This document shows, in pieces, positions 27,946 to 37,990 of a stretch of 64,000 nucleotides of DNA; within the stretch, counting starts at the first letter, position 1, and every line of letters starts with the position of its first letter. Both the position numbers and the translations under genes were made by a program. The notes below the pieces were generated by a model, which had not been told where the DNA came from, searched no databases, and saw only the letters and a list, made by a program, of their open reading frames with translations. The DNA comes from Halalkalibacter alkaliphilus (GTDB lineage: Bacteria; Bacillota; Bacilli; Bacillales; Bacillaceae_D), in contig NZ_JAKRYL010000001.1 in NCBI RefSeq assembly GCF_023555415.1, forward strand, positions 124,001 through 188,000, written 5' to 3'.

Positions 27946-27986
27946 GGGACATTTCGCCACTTCTTAAAGAAGTGGCGAAATGTCCC
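27946..27986. repeat. 41-nt perfect palindrome with 20-bp arms
   Basis: Two perfect 20-nt arms (starting GGGACATTTCGCCACTTCTT) are separated by a single A, between the converging GH4 and HEAT-protein genes. It would form a near loop-less hairpin in RNA or a cruciform in DNA. No U-tract follows on either strand, though it may still act as a bidirectional terminator. Confidence 0.75.
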
Positions 27987-27997
27987 TGTACCCGCGA

Positions 27998-28549
27998 CTA
28001 TGCATTTTTCCATACACTTGCATATTTCTTTTGGTATTTACTATCTTCTTCTTTAGTTATTAAATCTAGGGCTTTTTGTTTGATCTCTTCTTTCTTTACT
28101 TCATCATATAAGTTTCTAAGACCTTGGATCATATCATATCGAATCAACGTATAATTCTTTTCCTCTACACACTCGTTAAAACGAGTAGTAAAGTGATTCA
28201 ATACCAATTCTAATTGTTCATCCCCAGCTAATCCTATTCTCCAGATCGATTGCAAGCTATGTCTTGCAGTGACAAACTTAGGATCTCTTGTCACTCCCCA
28301 TATGGCTGGAAAATCCGTAAGCATTCGTTTTTCTGGATCACTTATCGCCAAATAAGAAAGAAATTGTGCTGCTCGAGATCTTTTATGATGGTCACGATCG
28401 GTTAGATCTTGTACTAGTTGACCCCAAACTTCATATGCCCAGTTCACTTCTTTTTCTGTTAAAGTTAATATATTCTTGTATGCCTCATATTGAGTTTCTT
28501 TGTCTGTTGATTCTAAATCGGCAAAATACCTTTGAACTTGTTCTTCCAT
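27998..28549 (-). CDS. HEAT-repeat-like helical protein
   Basis: A 183-residue soluble, all-helical-looking protein (VQRYFADLESTDKETQYEAY, SRAAQFLSYLAISDPEKRML, VTARHSLQSIWRIGLAGDEQ). The spacing of helices and Leu/Ala pattern resembles HEAT-type repeats, a scaffold for protein or nucleic-acid binding. No enzyme motif is visible. A different HEAT protein is encoded at the right window edge. Confidence 0.7.
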   Translation of the reverse strand: MEEQVQRYFADLESTDKETQYEAYKNILTLTEKEVNWAYEVWGQLVQDLTDRDHHKRSRAAQFLSYLAISDPEKRMLTDFPAIWGVTRDPKFVTARHSLQSIWRIGLAGDEQLELVLNHFTTRFNECVEEKNYTLIRYDMIQGLRNLYDEVKKEEIKQKALDLITKEEDSKYQKKYASVWKNA

Positions 28550-28649
28550 CTGATCAACTCCTATGTATACTCTGTTATTAGATCAGTTGCACGTTACCAT
28601 AAGTGAATCCCTTCACATTTTTTGTAAAAACTTTCTAAATACTAAAAAG

Positions 28650-28775
28650 AAAACTTTAATACATTTATGATGAACGTTTTCTCCTGCATTTCTGTATTGT
28701 TTCGTAATTCATCAGCTTTATGAAAGACTTTTCGCTTGCTTTTCCACCTTATTTTGTATTTCATTAGTATTATAG
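28650..28775 (+). repeat. 52-bp tandem array E (three copies)
   Basis: Copies at about 28656, 28708 and 28760, period 52; the middle one is TTCATCAGCTTTATGAAAGA then CTTTTCGC. The rest of 28550-29251 holds a triple ATTGAG microrepeat (28872-28893) and a short open frame near 29010-29106 with no recognisable product; otherwise I see nothing in it. Confidence 0.8.
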
Positions 28776-29251
28776 CTTGCTCAACTAACTTTCGATTCTT
28801 CAAAAAATTAAACAAGACTTCCCTCTATATTAAAGGATTTCTGCCTGCTTTGTTTAACAGGTAGTAAAATATTGAGATTGAGATTGAGATTGACCTCGAC
28901 ACCATCACTTTATAAAATAAAAATATACTAAAAAATGGAGATTTTTGTTTGTTGAACTTATGTTTAGAACTTAGTGCGTAAACGCTTCTTAATGACTAGT
29001 ACATTTTGAGGTGCTTGATGACGTATTCATGGCTCTAGAATTAACTGATCATTCTCTTAAAAATGTGCATGGTATCGTTCAGTATGCAAAAGCTTTTTCC
29101 GAGTAATGTGCTTGCTAAATACTGAAATTTAAAGATGCTCTTATTCAGTTCCAATAAAAAACAGATGAGAAAATGGAGCAAAATAAAATGGTTTTATTTT
29201 AATTATTTTAACTGTAAGATAATTTATTAGAGAGTTGCCAGGGGAGGCCGT

Positions 29252-29440
29252 ATGACTTTTTTAATTATATTAGTTGCAATTGTGTGTATCGCAGCTCTAG
29301 TCATTACATTATCACTGACAAGAGCTGAAGACTCCAACTATAGCAGTAATCGAAGTATCAATAATCAATTAATCATGTATCTTGCACTTATTCCCATTAT
29401 CGCTGTGATTTTAGTGCTGGCGTGGGTGTTAGTTATGTAA
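29252..29440 (+). CDS. small two-helix membrane protein
   Basis: A 62-residue protein with two hydrophobic segments (FLIILVAIVCIAALVITLSL and IMYLALIPIIAVILVLAWVL) joined by a polar Ser/Asn-rich loop. The strong GGGGAGG 6 nt before the ATG and a terminator right after the stop support a real gene. Function unknown. Confidence 0.75.
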   Translation: MTFLIILVAIVCIAALVITLSLTRAEDSNYSSNRSINNQLIMYLALIPIIAVILVLAWVLVM

Positions 29441-29452
29441 TACGTACAAAAC

Positions 29453-29488
29453 GCAAAGAGCTGGTGAGAAATTCCGCCTGCTCTTTGC
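29453..29488. terminator. terminator between the small membrane gene and an acetyltransferase
   Basis: GCAAAGAGC pairs with GCTCTTTGC over an 18-nt loop, between converging genes. Confidence 0.6.
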
Positions 29489-29499
29489 ATCTATCAACC

Positions 29500-30042
29500 C
29501 TAAAGACTTCTTAATATCTTCGCTGGATTTCCAGCTACAACCACATTAGCAGGGACATCCTTGGTAACAACAGAACCAGCAGCAACCACTGAATTCTCAC
29601 CAATATCAACCCCAGCTAATATGACACAACTTCCCCCAATCCAGACATCGTTACCGATTTTAATAGGTATAGCAAATCCACTATTATTCCTTCCTGTAGA
29701 TTCAAGTGAATGACCAGCAGTATAGATTCCACCGTTAGGACCTAACATACAGTTGTCACCAATTCTTACCTCAGCCATATCTAAAATCGTACAGTTATAG
29801 CCAGCGTAAAAGTCATTACCAACATGAATGTTGTAGCCTAAGTCGCAATGAAAATTATGCTCAATACTTGGGTTGTTGCCTACACTCCCAAACAAGTTTC
29901 TAATAATCTCTTCTCTCTTTCCATCTTCCTCAACTTCAACATGATTAAATTCTTTAATAAGTTTGTGCGCGCGAATGTTCTTCTTTTTTAGATCCTCTGT
30001 TCCTCGTTCATAATAGATTTTTTCTTTCCTATTACCTCCCAT
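29500..30042 (-). CDS. maltose O-acetyltransferase-like hexapeptide acetyltransferase (copy 1)
   Basis: A 180-residue left-handed beta-helix acetyltransferase. The N-terminal acceptor helix region is atypical (MGGNRKEKIYYERGTEDLKK), while the core has hexapeptide repeats and the catalytic His loop IYTAGHSLESTGRNNSGFAI, then WIGGSCVILAGVDIGENSVV and PANVVVAGNPAKILRSL. Family members acetylate maltose or other sugars with acetyl-CoA. It is a diverged paralogue of the next gene, lying about 116 bp downstream of it in the same direction. Confidence 0.85.
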   Translation of the reverse strand: MGGNRKEKIYYERGTEDLKKKNIRAHKLIKEFNHVEVEEDGKREEIIRNLFGSVGNNPSIEHNFHCDLGYNIHVGNDFYAGYNCTILDMAEVRIGDNCMLGPNGGIYTAGHSLESTGRNNSGFAIPIKIGNDVWIGGSCVILAGVDIGENSVVAAGSVVTKDVPANVVVAGNPAKILRSL

Positions 30043-30158
30043 AGCTTCTCCCCCTACTATAGTTTATTTTCTTGTTGAGCTAAGTTGCTCCCTTAGCAGA
30101 ATAATGAAAGAACGTTGTTGTGACTTATTGAGACAGGCGCACCCTTTAGTACATTAGC

Positions 30159-30719
30159 TTATATTTCAATCTTTTTAATTACTTTGGCTGGATTACCACC
30201 TACTACTACATTATCTGGTACATCTTTAATAACTACTGCACCTGATGCGATAACAACATTATCTCCTACTGTTACTCCTGGATTTATGACTGCACTTCCG
30301 CCAATCCATACATTGTTTCCAAAAGTAATCGGTTTTGCGTATTCTTTACCTGAATTACGTTCAGTTGGGTTAATAGGATGTGTCGCTGTGTAAATTTGTA
30401 CTCCAGGTGCGAGCATACAATTATCCCCAAACCGCACTTCGCAAACATCTAAGATCGTACAGTCAAAGTTCGCAAAGAAATTTTCGCCTACATATGTGTT
30501 ATAGCCATAGTCAAATCTAATGTTTGGCTCCATGTACACGCTTTCTCCAGTTGAGCCAAGTAATTCCTTTAATAATTTAGTCCGTTTCTCTCCTTCAGTT
30601 TCCAATGTTTGATTATAGATTCTAACTTTTCTTCTTGCTTCCTCACGTTCTTTTAGTAATACTGGGTCAGCAGGGTTGTACATTTCTCCAGCTAACATTT
30701 TTGCTTTTTCCGTTCTCAT
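30159..30719 (-). CDS. maa: maltose O-acetyltransferase (copy 2)
   Basis: A 186-residue sugar O-acetyltransferase with the standard Maa N-terminus ([20 protein letters not shown]) and beta-helix core ([20 protein letters not shown] with catalytic His, [31 protein letters not shown]). The start is ATG 30719, 8 nt after GGGAG; an in-frame ATG at 30734 contains that ribosome site and is rejected. A decayed third N-terminus of this family is at 39664-39755. Confidence 0.88.
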   Translation of the reverse strand: MRTEKAKMLAGEMYNPADPVLLKEREEARRKVRIYNQTLETEGEKRTKLLKELLGSTGESVYMEPNIRFDYGYNTYVGENFFANFDCTILDVCEVRFGDNCMLAPGVQIYTATHPINPTERNSGKEYAKPITFGNNVWIGGSAVINPGVTVGDNVVIASGAVVIKDVPDNVVVGGNPAKVIKKIEI

Positions 30720-30874
30720 TATAAAGTCTCCCATCTCGGTTAGTTAAACTTTACTTTAATAATAACATTTGAATGATCGTTTTCATTACACCACGCACTC
30801 GTACTCAACCTTATTCTCCTACTTTTCTTACTCTTTATCTCGTGAAGTAGTTCAACTCTTTTTGCTTACTTCCT

Positions 30875-31414
30875 TTAAGGTTTCCTCTTATAGTCTACGA
30901 TGAGCCAAAAAATCAAAAACAGAATTAGTACTATCATAGATAGTGGGATTAACCATAAATTTTCTCCGTTTAAAAATAACCCCAAAAACATTATTACAAT
31001 CGAGATTATTGGTGCCATTATATAAAAAGGTTTAGCATTATAAAACCAACCGTAGGGAAAAAAATGTGCCCCAGTTATTATTGCAAAGAATAAAATAGCG
31101 TCATTTGGATTTCTTGCTATCCCCCAAAAAAGGATAGGAAAGTAAATAATTTGAGCCAGATTTAGATATAAACCTAAATCACCTAATGGATTATTTTTAA
31201 GTCTCCAATCAGCCCGAATTAACGAAGAAATTCCAACCGATAATGGGAACATTAAACCTGTTGAAAATAACATATATATATTTTTTTGTTGTGTTTCTAT
31301 TGGTTGTAGAAATATTATTGTAATGATTGACCAAATCACAACAGCAGAAAATAAAAATCCAATTCCATTTTTACCTTTTACAGATAGTTCATTTCTAATT
31401 TTTGTAACTTCCAA
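30875..31414 (-). CDS. membrane protein, DUF7010-like
   Basis: A 179-residue protein with about five to six membrane segments (GIGFLFSAVVIWSIITIIFL, LFSTGLMFPLSVGISSLI, IVIMFLGLFLNGENLWLIPL). A motif FFAIITGAHFFPYGWFYNAK is distinctive. I associate it tentatively with the DUF7010 family of small Bacillus membrane proteins; no function is known. Confidence 0.65.
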   Translation of the reverse strand: MEVTKIRNELSVKGKNGIGFLFSAVVIWSIITIIFLQPIETQQKNIYMLFSTGLMFPLSVGISSLIRADWRLKNNPLGDLGLYLNLAQIIYFPILFWGIARNPNDAILFFAIITGAHFFPYGWFYNAKPFYIMAPIISIVIMFLGLFLNGENLWLIPLSMIVLILFLIFWLIVDYKRKP

Positions 31415-31512
31415 TTTTATCTCCCTACTTTTTATTATGCATCCTGCAAGTTTGTGTTGAATGAGACTTTCGACGGCTTAATATACTATCAAATCCGGTA
31501 GATTAATTAGGT

Positions 31513-31686
31513 TTATTTTGATTCACTATTAAAACACTCCTCACAAATAAATTTACCTTCATTTCTTAAATATGCCTTAATTTCAGTGAAGCCTTTTTGC
31601 TTTGGGTAACGTATTTTCACAAAAACTACGTCATCCCCTTTTATTTCTTTTTCACAAAAAGTACAGCTTGGTTTACTCCATAACAT
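31513..31686 (-). CDS. small CxxC zinc-ribbon-like protein
   Basis: A 57-residue protein with two Cys pairs, CTFC near the N-terminus and CEEC near the C-terminus, spaced as in a zinc ribbon, and a charged middle (KIRYPKQKGFTEIKAYLRNE). The start at ATG 31686 has GGGAGGG at good spacing; an upstream ATG at 31704 overlaps that site. Homologues are sometimes misnamed as iron-hydroxamate transport proteins; nothing here supports that role. Confidence 0.7.
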   Translation of the reverse strand: MLWSKPSCTFCEKEIKGDDVVFVKIRYPKQKGFTEIKAYLRNEGKFICEECFNSESK

Positions 31687-31903
31687 TAAAAAATTCCCTC
31701 CCATAAAACTTTCTAACTACCTTTACGTAATCCTTTGTTAAAAGTTTCTTAAACTACCCTACCCTGCCAAAAAAAACTTTACCCATCATTTATGACCGAA
31801 CGCTTATTTTGAAAAGACCTACCGCTAAGGTTCTTTGTGATTAAAATCATAATAACTTTAATAAGTTTTAATTAGATTTGATTATGGTGATCATGGATGA
31901 TAA

Positions 31904-32736
31904 GAACTTGTACAACTCCACGATCCACTGCAACAGTTCGGTGAAGAAATAAAAAAAGCTTTTAAAAACATCAAATTGACATACACTTCAGTCATTATAA
32001 ACTTTGTTTGGACACCTCTCCTAGCATGGCTGCTGGCACTGGTATTTCTAGGTGATAACCCAGCATTGTATATTGGATTTATTATGCTTATGGTTACACC
32101 ATGCACTGATTGATATTTAATCTTTACAGGGATAGCAAAAGGAAATGTTGCGTTATCAACGGCAATCTTACCTTTAAACTTAATCTTACAAGTCATTATG
32201 CTGCCTATTTATCTTCTTATTTTTGGTGGAACGACTGGAGTTATAGAGCTTTCATTTCTAATGAAAGTATCTTAATTGTTTTATTTATACCATTAGTTTT
32301 AGCTTTTCTAACAAAAATGTTCTTGAGAAATAAGCAGCAGGTAAGAGATCATCTTTTATCCAATCTCAGCGTATTACCGATTATTTTTCTAAGTCTTGCA
32401 ATCGTTGCTATGTTTGCTTCACAAGGGCAATTATTGCTTGATAATTTAGATTTAATGTGGCAAATTACCATACCAATCCTTTTATTTTTTATTGTAAACT
32501 TCTTCGTCGGTCAAAAGATTGGAAAGCTTATGAAGTTCCCGAACTCCGACAGAACAAGTTTAAGCTTAACAACTTTAGCTAGAAATTCGCCTATCGCTTT
32601 AGCAATTGCTATTACCGCATTTCCAGACCAACCATTAATATCTCTGACATTAGTTATAGGACCATTATTGGAATTACCTATTCTAGCTATCTTTACTCAA
32701 CTTTTATTATTTATTTCTAAAAATAAAAGTACATAA
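31904..32736 (+). pseudogene. ACR3-type arsenite / bile acid:Na+ symporter family transporter, broken
   Basis: One frame from 31904 encodes IKLTYTSVIINFVWTPLLAW and FIMLMVTPCTD, then TGA (32111-32113), then [20 protein letters not shown]. The family motif is TPCTDWYLIFT, so the stop replaces the Trp codon TGG. Near 32270 the reading passes by frameshift from [11 protein letters not shown] into another frame that continues [20 protein letters not shown] to the end (LARNSPIALAIAITAFPDQP, SKNKST). The N-terminal helices are also missing. Arsenite efflux by this copy is therefore lost. An open frame starting at 32110 is half out-of-frame sequence. Confidence 0.85.
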
Positions 32737-32741
32737 AAACT

Positions 32742-32773
32742 AGCACACATCAATCTATCAAATGATGTGTGCT
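32742..32773. terminator. terminator after the ACR3 relic
   Basis: AGCACACATCA pairs perfectly with TGATGTGTGCT over a 10-nt loop, followed by TTTCAT. Confidence 0.65.
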
Positions 32774-32803
32774 TTCATATTGATGGATAAAAAAGACTGG
32801 TTT

Positions 32804-33247
32804 TTATTCTGCTTTATTTATCAACTCAAATGATTCTTCAGAACCATTCCATTTAACAATTACAGGTATGGTTTCATCTTTGTTGATTTTAGCTCCAGTT
32901 CCTCCACCACTTGTTCTAAATGAAATATCATTAGGTGGTTGGTCAAACTCCCTGCTAACACTGCTTCCTCCAGCTGATGTTTGATAAGAATAATCAAGAT
33001 TCTTTATTGACTGCATCTCATCTAAAGAACCTTTAAATGTAAGTACAAATGTATCCTTTTTTTCATGTGAGTAGGTAGTTCTATTATTTTCTTCTCCCCA
33101 TATCTCTGTTCCTTCATAAATGTACTCAGCTTCCCAATATTGTCCTTCGCCTGTAAATAAATAATCGTGCTTAATAACTTCCTCATTGGAACAAGCAGAA
33201 AGCAACAGAGTTAATAGTAATAGTGAAATCGGAACTAAACTTTTCAT
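32804..33247 (-). CDS. small lipoprotein of unknown function
   Basis: A 147-residue secreted protein with a lipoprotein signal ending LLLSACSNE, then a beta-rich region (YLFTGEGQYWEAEYIYEGTE, KKDTFVLTFKGSLDEMQSIK, PVIVKWNGSEESFELI). The start is ATG 33247, 9 nt after AAGGAG, preferred over a GTG two codons upstream. The function is not recognisable. Confidence 0.75.
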   Translation of the reverse strand: MKSLVPISLLLLTLLLSACSNEEVIKHDYLFTGEGQYWEAEYIYEGTEIWGEENNRTTYSHEKKDTFVLTFKGSLDEMQSIKNLDYSYQTSAGGSSVSREFDQPPNDISFRTSGGGTGAKINKDETIPVIVKWNGSEESFELINKAE

Positions 33248-33365
33248 CTCCACATTCTCCTTCCAATAATAACCTTAACATACAAAAAGGAACCGATGAA
33301 TCTCTCCTTTTAAAAACTATTATGTTACTCAATCATCGCTCTCGTTCGTAAATAACATGAAACAA

Positions 33366-33974
33366 TTACTTTTTTAGATTTGCCTTCATTAATGAAGAAA
33401 TCTGTTGCTCATCAGTATTTGAAATTTGTTCTAGTTGATTTATAACTAGCTCTTGTCGCAGTGCTGAATGGTTTTGACTTAATTTAGCTTTTCCTTCTAT
33501 CTTAGTGATTTTTATTTTGAAACCTTGAACTCCTTTGTTCATGCCAGCGAGGAACTCAGGATCTACCTCTCCTAAGCTGTATGAACTGTCAGGAGTTTCA
33601 TATTTCACTACCAATTCATGTAAGGAATCCATTAACTCATTTTCATCTTCTAAAAGCTCGACTTCTCCATAAACATGAACGGTTACATAATTCCAAGTTG
33701 GTACTGCTTTATTTGTTTCATACCAGGATGGGGATATATAACAATGAGGACCGTGGAAAACAGCTAAAACGGTTTGATTTTCGATATCTTTCCACTGAGG
33801 ATTTGGACGAGCAAAGTGTCCATATAAATATGTATTTTTCTTATTCAAAAGTAACGGTAAATGAGTTGCAAATGGCACTCCATTATGCTCTGAAAAAAGA
33901 GTCGCAAAACTAAATTCTTTCATAATCTCGTAATTCATTGTTTCTGTGACTTTAAAATGTGAAGGAATATACAT
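33366..33974 (-). CDS. paiB: PaiB-type FMN-binding protein
   Basis: A 202-residue member of the PaiB / FMN-binding split-barrel family ([74 protein letters not shown]). In B. subtilis PaiB, with PaiA, affects sporulation and protease expression; its chemistry is unclear. It follows paiA by 21 bp in one marR-paiA-paiB operon. Confidence 0.88.
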   Translation of the reverse strand: MYIPSHFKVTETMNYEIMKEFSFATLFSEHNGVPFATHLPLLLNKKNTYLYGHFARPNPQWKDIENQTVLAVFHGPHCYISPSWYETNKAVPTWNYVTVHVYGEVELLEDENELMDSLHELVVKYETPDSSYSLGEVDPEFLAGMNKGVQGFKIKITKIEGKAKLSQNHSALRQELVINQLEQISNTDEQQISSLMKANLKK

Positions 33975-33995
33975 ACTAATCCACCTTTCAAAAAG

Positions 33996-34992
<997 letters not shown>

Positions 34993-35012
34993 AATTACCT
35001 CCTTTGTATATA

Positions 35013-35082
35013 TTTATGTTGCAAATGCAACATAAATGACACACGTTAAATTCAACCTATTATTGTTGTATTTACAACAATA
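35013..35082 (-). promoter_or_regulatory. two MarR operators upstream of marR-paiAB
   Basis: Palindrome 1 (35013-35036) has arms TTTATGTTGC / GCAACATAAA around AAAT. Palindrome 2 (35061-35082) has arms TATTGTTGTA / TACAACAATA around TT. Both share TGTTG...CAACA and their centres are 47 bp apart. Confidence 0.7.
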
Positions 35083-35215
35083 AAAAAACTCTAGTAAAGT
35101 GATACTAACAGACAGTTGTCATTTGGTCTTCATTTTTAGTTGTTTATTCTTATGTCAGCACTTTAATTATCCTCAAGCAAACGGGCTCTATTGAAGGATA
35201 ATAGTGAAGAAATAG

Positions 35216-35419
35216 ATTATTGGACAAGAAGAAAACGGTATGTTTAACTTAAATACGCTCATTAAAGAAGACGGTCTCTATTTTGTAAAAATAAAAGCAA
35301 AAACGATTGATTCCAAAGTGATGCCAACGAAACAATTTATTGCGGGCTCCCTCTCCGAAGAAGACATTGATTCTCTACCAAGTAAAAGGGATGAAGGACA
35401 TCATGAAAGTCATCATTAA
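35216..35419 (+). pseudogene. C-terminal relic of a FixH/YtkA-like domain protein
   Basis: A 67-codon open stretch without a credible start encodes MFNLNTLIKEDGLYFVKIKA, MPTKQFIAGSLSEEDIDSLP and a His-rich tail GHHESHH. This matches the end of YtkA/FixH-like copper- or cytochrome-oxidase-associated secreted domains (GLYYVKVH, MPTKxFIVG). Upstream reads into stops and lacks the signal peptide, so the gene was truncated. A terminator follows at 35488. Confidence 0.6.
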
Positions 35420-35487
35420 CACATAATAAATTCTAACCTGCTTTGCAATTGAAATTTTGGTAGTTTCAAAACCAACCTTTTTCACGG

Positions 35488-35524
35488 AAGAGTGCGTTGA
35501 TTGTCTTGATCAACGCACTCTTTT
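35488..35524. terminator. bidirectional terminator
   Basis: AAGAGTGCGTTGAT pairs with ATCAACGCACTCTT over a short loop, followed by TTG on the plus strand and facing the 3' end of 35526-36074. Confidence 0.75.
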
Positions 35525-35525
35525 G

Positions 35526-36074
35526 TTATATAAGTCGGTTGTCATCTTCTTTTATTAACCCGTATACATAATGATCAACAAATCTATCATATATAAATTC
35601 AGAACTTCTTAGACAACCCTCTTTTTGAAAGCCTAGCCTTTCAGGAATAGCTTGGCTTTTATAATTTTCCGTTGCTGCCCGGATTTCTATTCTTTTTAAA
35701 TTTAATTCATTAAAACAATATTCTATAACTGATTTACAAGCACTGGTCATTAACCCTTTACCTTGAAATCCTTCACCTAACCAATAGCCAATTGAAGTTG
35801 ATTTATTAGCCCAGTTTATACCATGTAACCCTATTACTCCGGCCAATTCGCCCTTATACCAAATACCAGCTTGAAAGCCATTATTATTACTAAATTGCTT
35901 AAGTGTAACTTCTATAAACTCCTTTGAATTGCTTATGTCTTTTGTGGAATCTACCCAAGGCAGCCATTCCCTGAGATAATCTCTTGAATTATCTGTTAAC
36001 ATGAAAAGATTATCTGCATGCCTAGGTTCTAACAAACGCAACTCAGAATCATCATTAAGTTTAAAATAAAACAT
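35526..36074 (-). CDS. RimJ/RimL-type GNAT acetyltransferase
   Basis: A 182-residue GNAT protein of the RimL/YdaF group, which acetylates N-termini of ribosomal or other proteins. It has LREWLPWVDSTKDISNSKEF, GVIGLHGINWANKSTSIGYW, the acetyl-CoA loop LGEGFQGKGLMTSACKSVIE and the C-terminal RLGFQKEGCLRSSEFIYDRF. Its target is unknown. It is single, and the 3' end abuts a terminator. Confidence 0.86.
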   Translation of the reverse strand: MFYFKLNDDSELRLLEPRHADNLFMLTDNSRDYLREWLPWVDSTKDISNSKEFIEVTLKQFSNNNGFQAGIWYKGELAGVIGLHGINWANKSTSIGYWLGEGFQGKGLMTSACKSVIEYCFNELNLKRIEIRAATENYKSQAIPERLGFQKEGCLRSSEFIYDRFVDHYVYGLIKEDDNRLI

Positions 36075-36228
36075 ACTTTCCCCTCTCTTGTATAGTTATT
36101 TAAGGATTTGTAAAGTAACCTTTTCATTTCCGCATTCTCCTTCATATTAAAGAGATCTGCTCGTTACTTAAATCATCGTTGTTTTGAGTTTAACATTCAT
36201 TTCCTTTTGTGTGTCACAAAAAGAAAAT

Positions 36229-36254
36229 GCGTCCCTGTTTTAATACAGGAACGC
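36229..36254 (-). terminator. terminator downstream of array F and mph
   Basis: GCGTTCCTGT pairs with ACAGGGACGC over TATTAA, followed on the minus strand by ATTTTCTTTTT. The only minus gene upstream is mph, whose transcript would run through array F to here. Confidence 0.6.
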
Positions 36255-36294
36255 AATCATTAGTTGAAGAAGTGGCTATCCACAATATAGAAAT

Positions 36295-36525
36295 TTCATA
36301 TTGATTTATGAAGAACTTTTCCTCTGTATTTCTGTTCTGTTTTGTCATTCATCGGCTTTATGAAGAACTTTTCCTCTGTATTTCTAGTCTGTTTGTCATT
36401 CATCGGCTTTATGAAGAATTTTTCCTCTGTATTTCTAGTCTGTTTTGTCATTCATCGGCTTTATGAAAGACTTTTCCCTAACTTCTCTATTTTGTTTTAG
36501 CCTTCATCACTTTTGTGAAAGGCAT
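36295..36525 (+). repeat. 52-bp tandem array F (five copies)
   Basis: Copies at 36295, 36348, 36399, 36451 and 36503. These are the most uniform copies: TTCATCGGCTTTATGAAGAA then CTTTTCCTCTGTATTTCT. Each can form a short TTCATC...GATGAA or TTCAT...ATGAA stem. It lies downstream of mph. Confidence 0.92.
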
Positions 36526-36657
36526 AACAAGCAGTTACTTTTTCATTTATATAAGTTTGAAAAGGCTCTATTCCCTGTTCTAGGAATGCCTAGTACACAT
36601 CTTCCCGCTTCATTCTGAGTTACGCCAATAACTTCAACAAAGTGTGGGCCAAAATAT

Positions 36658-37554
36658 CTAGCTTTCACTTGCAAGCATTTGTGCAGCTAGATCATGCATG
36701 TCTTTCATACCTGAGACATTAGCGTATTCGGCAACAGTGATGCCACTTGTTGAAAGAAGTTCGACAATATGCTCATCCATTCTTGACCAAGTTTTACCCC
36801 CGGCATTGTCATAAGCGCCGATTAATTTTGTTAGTCCATCTCTACCAAAGAGTAGGTGATGCGACATGAAATCTACAGACACATCAGCTATCCCAACTTC
36901 TGTCCAATCAATTAAGCCAGTTACATGATTGTCCTTATCGATTAGGGTATGACCTGGATGGAGGTCTCCATGTTTTACCCCTACATGAGATGGCCAAAAA
37001 GAGTCTTCAGCTAGCCATGCCTGCCAGCGGTCCCATAAATTTTGATTGATATCGTATTGTTCTTTCACCCGTTCCATTCGCCGTTTCATGGATACCCTTA
37101 ACTCACTAGCACTAAGAATTTCCATACCGATATTTTTAAATTCTTGGTGAGGTAATGAGTGTAACTCGGCTAAAACTCTTCCTAATGATTGATAATATTC
37201 AACTGGTACTTTGGTTTCATCAAAACTCCATATATATCCTTGTTGTTCAATGTCAACAGTAGCGGCAGGAACTCCACTTAATTGTTTATACGCAATTAAG
37301 TCCTCTGAGAAGATAGACCAATCGGGAACTTCGAAGCTTGCATAATTACAAATGAGTTCTAACGCTTTTTTCTCTTGTATGGCATGTCTCATAGATTCTG
37401 GTCTACGTGGAATCCTTAGTATCCATTTATTCCCGCTTTGATCTTTGGCATGTGCTACTCGAAAGTCAACACCAGACTCATTAATTTTTATCGTGTCTTC
37501 TAAAATATCTAGTCCTTTAAAATTTGCTAATTGTTTAACTTTAAGTGTATTCAT
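36658..37554 (-). CDS. mph: macrolide 2'-phosphotransferase
   Basis: A 298-residue aminoglycoside-phosphotransferase-fold kinase of the Mph family, which phosphorylates the desosamine 2'-hydroxyl of macrolides with GTP and so inactivates them. Seen are VDFRVAHAKDQSGNKWILRI with the nucleotide-site Lys, PRRPESMRHAIQEKKALELI, the catalytic loop HVGVKHGDLHPGHTLID (Asp about 195) and VTGLIDWTEVGIADVSVDFM. I start at ATG 37554, 8 nt after GGAGG; a TTG five codons upstream overlaps that site. It is probably intrinsic and is controlled by the attenuator at 37668-37996. Confidence 0.9.
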   Translation of the reverse strand: MNTLKVKQLANFKGLDILEDTIKINESGVDFRVAHAKDQSGNKWILRIPRRPESMRHAIQEKKALELICNYASFEVPDWSIFSEDLIAYKQLSGVPAATVDIEQQGYIWSFDETKVPVEYYQSLGRVLAELHSLPHQEFKNIGMEILSASELRVSMKRRMERVKEQYDINQNLWDRWQAWLAEDSFWPSHVGVKHGDLHPGHTLIDKDNHVTGLIDWTEVGIADVSVDFMSHHLLFGRDGLTKLIGAYDNAGGKTWSRMDEHIVELLSTSGITVAEYANVSGMKDMHDLAAQMLASES

Positions 37555-37667
37555 GTTCATTTCCTCCAAATATTCATTTTATAGTTGTCGTCCAATTTAA
37601 TTAATCAGTTTCAATCTTTGTTCGATTTTCACACTCCCTTTTTTGTGGAATTAAAAGGAATGTAATC

Positions 37668-37699
37668 AAAAAAACACAGACCGACTACTGTCTGTGTTT
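37668..37699 (-). terminator. leader terminator 2 of mph
   Basis: A perfect 10-bp stem AAACACAGAC / GTCTGTGTTT with an 8-nt loop, followed by TTTTTTTG on the minus strand. It lies about 115 nt before the mph start and inside its leader, so read-through is required for expression. Confidence 0.85.
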
Positions 37700-37760
37700 C
37701 TGAGTAAACGAGGCTATATCAAATAGATGTCTTCCTTTGTATGAGTAAAAAAGACATACG

Positions 37761-37787
37761 AAAAAAAGACAGATGTATTCTGCCTTT
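37761..37787 (-). terminator. leader terminator 1 of mph
   Basis: AAAGGCAG pairs with CTGTCTTT (one G-U pair) over a 7-nt loop, followed by a run of T on the minus strand. It lies between the leader ORF and terminator 2. Confidence 0.75.
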
Positions 37788-37892
37788 CTTCACGTAAAAA
37801 AGTGTATACTTTCCCGTTGAAGATTATTAAAAATGTGCAGACTACTCCCGTTTACTCTGCTTTAAGAAAACAGAGCCTTTGAACATATTAAG

Positions 37893-37940
37893 TTACTTAT
37901 TGTTCAAAGTTTTCTGGCGTAATCTTCCTGCATGCATCAT
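37893..37940 (-). CDS. ErmDL-like macrolide-sensing leader peptide
   Basis: A 15-residue ORF reads MMHAGRLRQKTLNNK, with AGGAGGG nine bases upstream. The ErmD leader peptide is MTHSMRLRFPTLNQ; His3, Arg6-Leu7-Arg8 and Thr11-Leu12-Asn13 coincide. The R-L-R motif is where macrolide-bound ribosomes stall. The DNA of its 3' end (CTTTGAACA) pairs with TGTTCAAAG 15 nt further on, so a stalled ribosome would change leader folding. Confidence 0.85.
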   Translation of the reverse strand: MMHAGRLRQKTLNNK

Positions 37941-37990
37941 TTTTAATAACCCTCCTTTCAATAAGGTACCAAAACTATACCTTATCTATC

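Noticed and set aside
32110-32736. 208-codon intact protein
   Set aside because: Its first 55 residues are out of frame relative to the ACR3 family; it is part of the pseudogene.
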